Below are positions 60,358 to 64,000 of a stretch of DNA of 64,000 nucleotides, in pieces; position 1 is the first letter of the stretch, and the number at the start of each line of letters is the position of its first letter. Below the pieces are notes generated by a model that saw nothing but the letters and a program-made list of their open reading frames with translations, had not been told where the DNA came from and searched no databases. Both the position numbers and the translations under genes were made by a program. The stretch is from Flavobacterium aestivum. Lineage in GTDB: Bacteria; Bacteroidota; Bacteroidia; Flavobacteriales; Flavobacteriaceae. The DNA is taken from assembly GCF_026870175.2 (NCBI RefSeq), contig NZ_CP113977.2, forward strand, positions 1,488,001 to 1,552,000, given 5' to 3'.

Positions 60358-60864
60358 ATGATGTACACGATAAAAAATAATTTTGATAAATGGGTTGAAA
60401 ATTATCAAAAGCAGCTTTTTAAAACTAATGTTTATTCAATCCTGTTAATGCTCTTTGTAGGGTTGGCAATATTTTTTGGCTCAGAAGGAGGGTTGAATAA
60501 TGATAAAATATTTGGCCTTTCAGGAGTGGTAATAATAATGCTGTTCTTTTTGTATACTTATATTCGAGCTGGTTCTATATTTAACAGAACTATAAAAGAG
60601 ATTGAAATAAATGAGTTAGATGTAGTTCTTAAAACGTATGAATTTAAACTATTTGGATTAATTAAGTTTAGTAAAAAAAATGTAATGACAGAGTATAAAG
60701 GTTTGAGATTTTTACTTAACGAATTTCCATTAAAAGAAAATAAAAAAGCCCCTACTCCTACTATAGAATGTTATATTTTTGTTGTAAAAGAGGTTGAATA
60801 TTATCTAATGCATAAAGAATTTGAGGATTCTTTAATTTCGGATTTATCAACAAAAATAAAATAA
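60358..60864 (+). CDS. hypothetical two-TM protein, copy A of a pair
   Basis: 168 residues. Two TM helices (VYSILLMLFVGLAIFFGSE and FGLSGVVIIMLFFLYTYI), then a cytoplasmic beta-rich part (IKEIEINELDVVLKTYEFKLFGLIKFSKK, FLLNEFPLKE) that resembles membrane-anchored PH-like domains. Related to the next gene in layout: both end TM-TM then EI..D/ELTIET/K and F(P)LKE. Family not recognised. Starts at 60358 or the next ATG at 60361. Confidence 0.65.
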   Translation: MMYTIKNNFDKWVENYQKQLFKTNVYSILLMLFVGLAIFFGSEGGLNNDKIFGLSGVVIIMLFFLYTYIRAGSIFNRTIKEIEINELDVVLKTYEFKLFGLIKFSKKNVMTEYKGLRFLLNEFPLKENKKAPTPTIECYIFVVKEVEYYLMHKEFEDSLISDLSTKIK

Positions 60865-60871
60865 TAAAGAA

Positions 60872-61381
60872 ATGAAGTATATCGCTAACTATAAGCTTTC
60901 GGCATTTATGAAAAAAAGTGAGAACTTGATTGTTTTTAATGTTTTTTCGACTTTAATCTTTATTGTTTTTCCTTGTATTTATGTGTGTTTCTTGAATGGA
61001 AATATAACTGGGGATTTATTTTGGATGTATGAAATTGGATTTATTGTCATAAATTCTGTTACTCTTTTGAAATTTTATAAAAATGGGAAAATATTAAATC
61101 TAACAATTAGAACCATTACGATTGATGATGAGAATTTAACAATAGAAACACTTCCATTTCATGTCTTGAAATTTTGGATTGTAAAACAAAAAACTAAAAG
61201 CGTAAATTTTTCGGAATTGATTTTTTTAAAAGAAATGTTTCCATTAAAAGAAAAGGATTATATTTTAGATCAATCTTGTCTTTTGGTAAAAATAGGTGAA
61301 GAGTCTTTTTATTTTTTAGATTCTTTTTTTGATGATGATATTATTGAAATTATTAGCACCAAGGGCATTGATATACAGTAA
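60872..61381 (+). CDS. hypothetical two-TM protein, copy B of a pair
   Basis: 169 residues, 7 bases after copy A. TM helices IVFNVFSTLIFIVFPCIYVCFL and WMYEIGFIVINSVTLLKFY, then RTITIDDENLTIETLPFHVLKFWIVKQKTKSVNF, MFPLKEKDYI. Same size and layout as copy A, with the MFPLKE/EFPLKE motif shared. A tandem paralogue. Function unknown. Confidence 0.65.
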   Translation: MKYIANYKLSAFMKKSENLIVFNVFSTLIFIVFPCIYVCFLNGNITGDLFWMYEIGFIVINSVTLLKFYKNGKILNLTIRTITIDDENLTIETLPFHVLKFWIVKQKTKSVNFSELIFLKEMFPLKEKDYILDQSCLLVKIGEESFYFLDSFFDDDIIEIISTKGIDIQ

Positions 61382-61439
61382 ATTCCTTTTGTGGATAGCG
61401 TAGTTTTACTAACTGTATCCACAAACAAGATTAGTCTAA

Positions 61440-61478
61440 ACAAAAACTGCAACCCTAAAAAAGTTGCAGTTTTTTGTT
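61440..61478. terminator. bidirectional terminator
   Basis: AAAAACTGCAAC and GTTGCAGTTTTTT perfect stem around a short loop; between the hypothetical pair and the minus-strand YceI-like gene. Confidence 0.85.
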
Positions 61479-61562
61479 TTAATAGTATTTGTCTCTTACG
61501 AATATGTCGAAAGCTAGATTTAAAATGAAAAAAGTATCAGAAAATTTTACTGTCGTATTTCC

Positions 61563-62117
61563 TTATTTAAACAGAATAAAATGAATCACAAATTTATCTT
61601 TTACTTTTATGAGGCCACCCATTTTGACAGGTGGTTCAAGACCAATATCAGTAAATTTTACTGTTACAATTCCTTCCAGTGATTCTTTGGTGTTTTTTAG
61701 AACAAGATCTTTATAGGAAAGATTTTTGTCAGTTATATGAAAGTTTAAACTGCATTTATAGTCGGTTCCGGAAGGTTTAATATTGGTAATAGTCACAGTG
61801 CTTTTTGGGAATTGAGTAGCCTTAACAGTGTTTCTAAGGTCTTTATTCATAGTTCTGTTACCACACTCAAAATTATTCATAGAAATTTTTGATTTCAATC
61901 TATTTTTAGTTTTGGAGTTTAAGTAAATAGTATCCTTGTAAGGATGTGAGTTTACACATTTGTATTTCCCTACAGAGGAATGACCAAGAATTTCAATTTC
62001 CAGTCTTTTTATGATTATTATGTTGGAGTCAGCATCAAATAAAGCAATAGGTCTGGCATTTCCCAATAAAATGAAAAGTGTCAGACCCATTACTATAAGT
62101 ACTATTTTTTGTTTCAT
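61563..62117 (-). CDS. YceI-like exported protein
   Basis: 184 residues from the ATG at 62117 (MKQKIVLIVMGLTLFILLGNA signal peptide; the longer frame to 62156 runs into the porin gene). Follows the YceI-like pattern: LEIEILGHSSVGKYKC, NFECGNRTMNKDLRNTVKATQFPKSTVTIT, LNFHITDKNLSY and GIVTVKFTDIGLEPPVKMGGLIKVKDKF. YceI proteins form a lipid-binding beta-barrel (lipocalin-like) binding isoprenoids. Follows the porin gene by one base; last gene of the operon. Confidence 0.8.
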   Translation of the reverse strand: MKQKIVLIVMGLTLFILLGNARPIALFDADSNIIIIKRLEIEILGHSSVGKYKCVNSHPYKDTIYLNSKTKNRLKSKISMNNFECGNRTMNKDLRNTVKATQFPKSTVTITNIKPSGTDYKCSLNFHITDKNLSYKDLVLKNTKESLEGIVTVKFTDIGLEPPVKMGGLIKVKDKFVIHFILFK

Positions 62118-62118
62118 A

Positions 62119-63525
62119 TTAGAAAGTGATGGCAGCTTCAAACATAATTCCGTCAAAACTACCTCCGTATAAATCGTTTAAGCTAGATCCGCTATATTGG
62201 GAATAATCAGAATATTTTTGATTGGTATAGGCTAGTTTAGCAATAATGTTTTTAGTCATGTACCAACCCAAACTGGATTCGAATCTGTCTACATTAACTT
62301 TTTCAGTTTGACTGGAGATATTACCAGAAACTACATTGTATCTTGCTCCTATATAAAATTGTTCTGTTTTTCCGAATCGGTAAACTAAATCGGCAGCATA
62401 TTGATCTACACTACGAGAGGCATCACTGCCTTTTTTGTCTCCACCATTAGTGAATTCCAAAGTTCCAAAGAATTCCAATCCTCTGTATTTAACAAATGGG
62501 TTAATCATGAATGCTGTGTACCAGTTTGCATAACCAGGGCTGAATCTACCTGTTGTGGCATTTGAAGCTGGATCAAAGTTGTTCGGATTAGGAACTCCGT
62601 TATAAGAATAAGCTTGATGCGACATAACTCCAAAATAGCGGCTACCGGCTCTGTCAGATCCCCATGGATTAGCACTCATATTGGCGTTGTGGTTGTATGA
62701 TCCAGTGATTCTTACTCTCAAATCTTTGTTTAATTGTTTGTCATAACCTAGCTTTGCCAAAATAGTTGGACTAACTGTTGTGTTTGGGTCTGGAGCTGTT
62801 GGGGTTGCTTCAGCCGGAATAAATTCGGCTACCCCTTGGTTTAATTTCCCATTAGTAATTCCAATCATGCTAACCAAACCTTCTCTGTTATAGTAGACTT
62901 CCATTCCCATTTCGGTTTCAAAAGAATCCATGATGTTACCCTCAATAAACGGATTCAAAAGTGCATTACCATTGTCAGTTCTTCTAAAGTGGGCATCACC
63001 ATAGTTATTTTCCATTTGACCTATTTTGATAGTAGTGTATTTCATGATATCAGTCAAGAAATCTTTTTTGATGAAGTCTAATTTATCAATTTGTAAATAT
63101 CCACCTTTTACCCAAGTTTCATTATGGTGTCTGGAAGAAAGATAAACATCTAGGTTCACATGCACTCCATCTGCTAACTGGGCACCTACAGTTAGGTTGG
63201 CGGCAGGTAAATTAAAGTTATTCTGTAAATTATTTAGTCTGTAGCCTGCTGTGCCGGAGTTGCCTGAAATTACAGCGCCATTAGAGGCAATATACGAACC
63301 TTCTCTCTGGTCATTGAAGGAATTCAATGCCTGGAATTGCATTGCAAAAGCGCCACCTAAGTCTACACTTATACCGTCAAAAGGAACATCATCTTTTCTT
63401 ACGTCAAACATGTTTAATCCATCCTTGCTCCTCGGAATCATATTTTGCATTTTCCTGAAGGAAACTTGTGCATCAACAGTAGTCAGGGAAAGTATGGCAG
63501 CTGTAAATAGTATAATTTTTTTCAT
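62119..63525 (-). CDS. outer-membrane porin-like protein
   Basis: 468 residues: signal peptide (MKKIILFTAAILSLTTVDA), then about 450 residues of beta strands with regular aromatic/glycine patterns ending in FDGIMFEAAITF, a typical outer-membrane C-terminal Phe. Visible strand motifs: HVNLDVYLSSRHHNETWVKG, FYIGARYNVVSGN, IIAKLAYTNQKYSDYS. It resembles phosphate-selective porin or alginate-type families only loosely. Between two YceI genes in one operon. Transported substrate unknown. Confidence 0.75.
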   Translation of the reverse strand: MKKIILFTAAILSLTTVDAQVSFRKMQNMIPRSKDGLNMFDVRKDDVPFDGISVDLGGAFAMQFQALNSFNDQREGSYIASNGAVISGNSGTAGYRLNNLQNNFNLPAANLTVGAQLADGVHVNLDVYLSSRHHNETWVKGGYLQIDKLDFIKKDFLTDIMKYTTIKIGQMENNYGDAHFRRTDNGNALLNPFIEGNIMDSFETEMGMEVYYNREGLVSMIGITNGKLNQGVAEFIPAEATPTAPDPNTTVSPTILAKLGYDKQLNKDLRVRITGSYNHNANMSANPWGSDRAGSRYFGVMSHQAYSYNGVPNPNNFDPASNATTGRFSPGYANWYTAFMINPFVKYRGLEFFGTLEFTNGGDKKGSDASRSVDQYAADLVYRFGKTEQFYIGARYNVVSGNISSQTEKVNVDRFESSLGWYMTKNIIAKLAYTNQKYSDYSQYSGSSLNDLYGGSFDGIMFEAAITF

Positions 63526-63530
63526 CTTTT

Positions 63531-64000
63531 TTATTTAAAATTAATATTGAATTTTATTGTCAAATCTTCACCGGTTTTTATAGTCCCAAGCATAGCAGTT
63601 GGTGATTTCATGCCAAATTCTTTGAAAGTAACTTTGTTAGACCCTTGCAGGTTCACAATCCCATTGGTAACGGATGTTTTAACAGATGTTTTTAGCTCTT
63701 TGCTCACTCCGGCAATAGTGTAAGTACCAGTTAAGTTCCAAGAGGTTTCATTTACTTTTTCTGCAGATTTTAAAATATATTTTATGTTTTTGATTTTTTT
63801 TGTTTTCAAAGTTTCATAAGCAACTTTGTCCATGCTTTTTTTCTCGCTTTTTATTGACTCAGCAGGAAGGGTAATATCAATACTGGTAATAGCTGTCAAT
63901 TTAGAATTGTCCACAGTAAGATTGGCGGTTCCGGTTTTAGATTCGGATTTCATTACCCAATCGTGAAGAGTTGAGGTTCCTGCTACCGAAAAATTGGTTT
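63531..64000 (-). CDS. YceI family protein, 5' end beyond the window
   Basis: The frame stays open past 64000, upstream of the internal ATG at 63953: TNFSVAGTSTLHDWVMKS, the usual YceI start after a signal peptide. Visible domain: TGTANLTVDNSKLTAITSIDITLPAESIKSEKKSMDKVAYETLK, GTYTIAGVSKELKTSVK, and VTFKEFGMKSPTAMLGTIKTGEDLTIKFNINF. YceI proteins are periplasmic isoprenoid-binding lipocalin-like barrels. First known gene of the YceI-porin-YceI operon here; the true start is outside. Confidence 0.9.
   Translation of the reverse strand, partial: TNFSVAGTSTLHDWVMKSESKTGTANLTVDNSKLTAITSIDITLPAESIKSEKKSMDKVAYETLKTKKIKNIKYILKSAEKVNETSWNLTGTYTIAGVSKELKTSVKTSVTNGIVNLQGSNKVTFKEFGMKSPTAMLGTIKTGEDLTIKFNINFK

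Overview
The window is low-GC, densely coded chromosomal DNA from a member of the Bacteroidota, most likely a Flavobacterium or close relative. Support: a type IX secretion plug protein (DUF5103), DUF5916, DUF983 and DUF6702 family genes, LytTR/LytS-type regulators, an M16 and an M1 peptidase, a GxxExxY protein, flavobacterial-style TAnnTTTG promoter elements, and little sign of strong Shine-Dalgarno sites. The genus is inferred from gene content, not from a marker comparison.

Layout. 0.2-5.8 kb: envelope and sugar-nucleotide genes (Kdo transferase waaA, a DegT-type aminotransferase, galE, a lipoprotein glycerophosphodiesterase, a small charged lipoprotein). 5.9-10.4 kb: fabD, a sugar/maltose O-acetyltransferase, a compact yjdJ-osmC-yjdI operon, a pirin and a Crp/Fnr regulator. 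10.6-15 kb: a minus-strand block of bestrophin channel, UspA-like protein, OmpR-type two-component system and DUF983. 15.1-20.6 kb: AraC regulator, purT, an aminotransferase, a membrane fatty-acid desaturase and rsmG. 20.7-27.5 kb: a LytTR/LytS regulatory pair around a secreted alpha/beta-hydrolase with TPRs, then secreted beta-propeller, NTF2-like and CocE-type hydrolase genes. 27.6-46.5 kb: mostly core genes (pruA, apaG, T9SS plug, M16 peptidase, SNF2 helicase, map, gpmI, DUF445, DUF5916, L,D-transpeptidase).

46.6-51 kb is the clearest accessory stretch. Two identical tRNA-Gly(TCC) genes are followed by a frameshifted DUF3781 relic, an intact LytTR/LytS pair, the 3' end of a GNAT gene, a shattered TonB-receptor-like beta-barrel gene and about 0.9 kb without intact genes. 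It reads as a decaying acquired segment. 51-58 kb: pepE, then an unusual same-strand run of four related small exported proteins with a carboxypeptidase-regulatory-like domain, ending in DUF6702 and an M1 metallopeptidase. 58-64 kb: tatA, PAP2 phosphatase, an O-methyltransferase whose 5' end and upstream region are tandemly duplicated, a pair of related two-TM proteins, and a YceI-porin-YceI operon that runs off the right edge.

No intact insertion sequence, prophage, CRISPR array or rRNA was seen. Intergenic regions carry several hairpin repeat types of the kind often dispersed in flavobacterial genomes. The points most worth following up are the four-paralogue run (52.1-55.3 kb), the GxxExxY gene boxed by inverted repeats (37.9-38.5 kb), the 233-bp duplication at 59.9-60.3 kb and the decayed region after the tRNAs.
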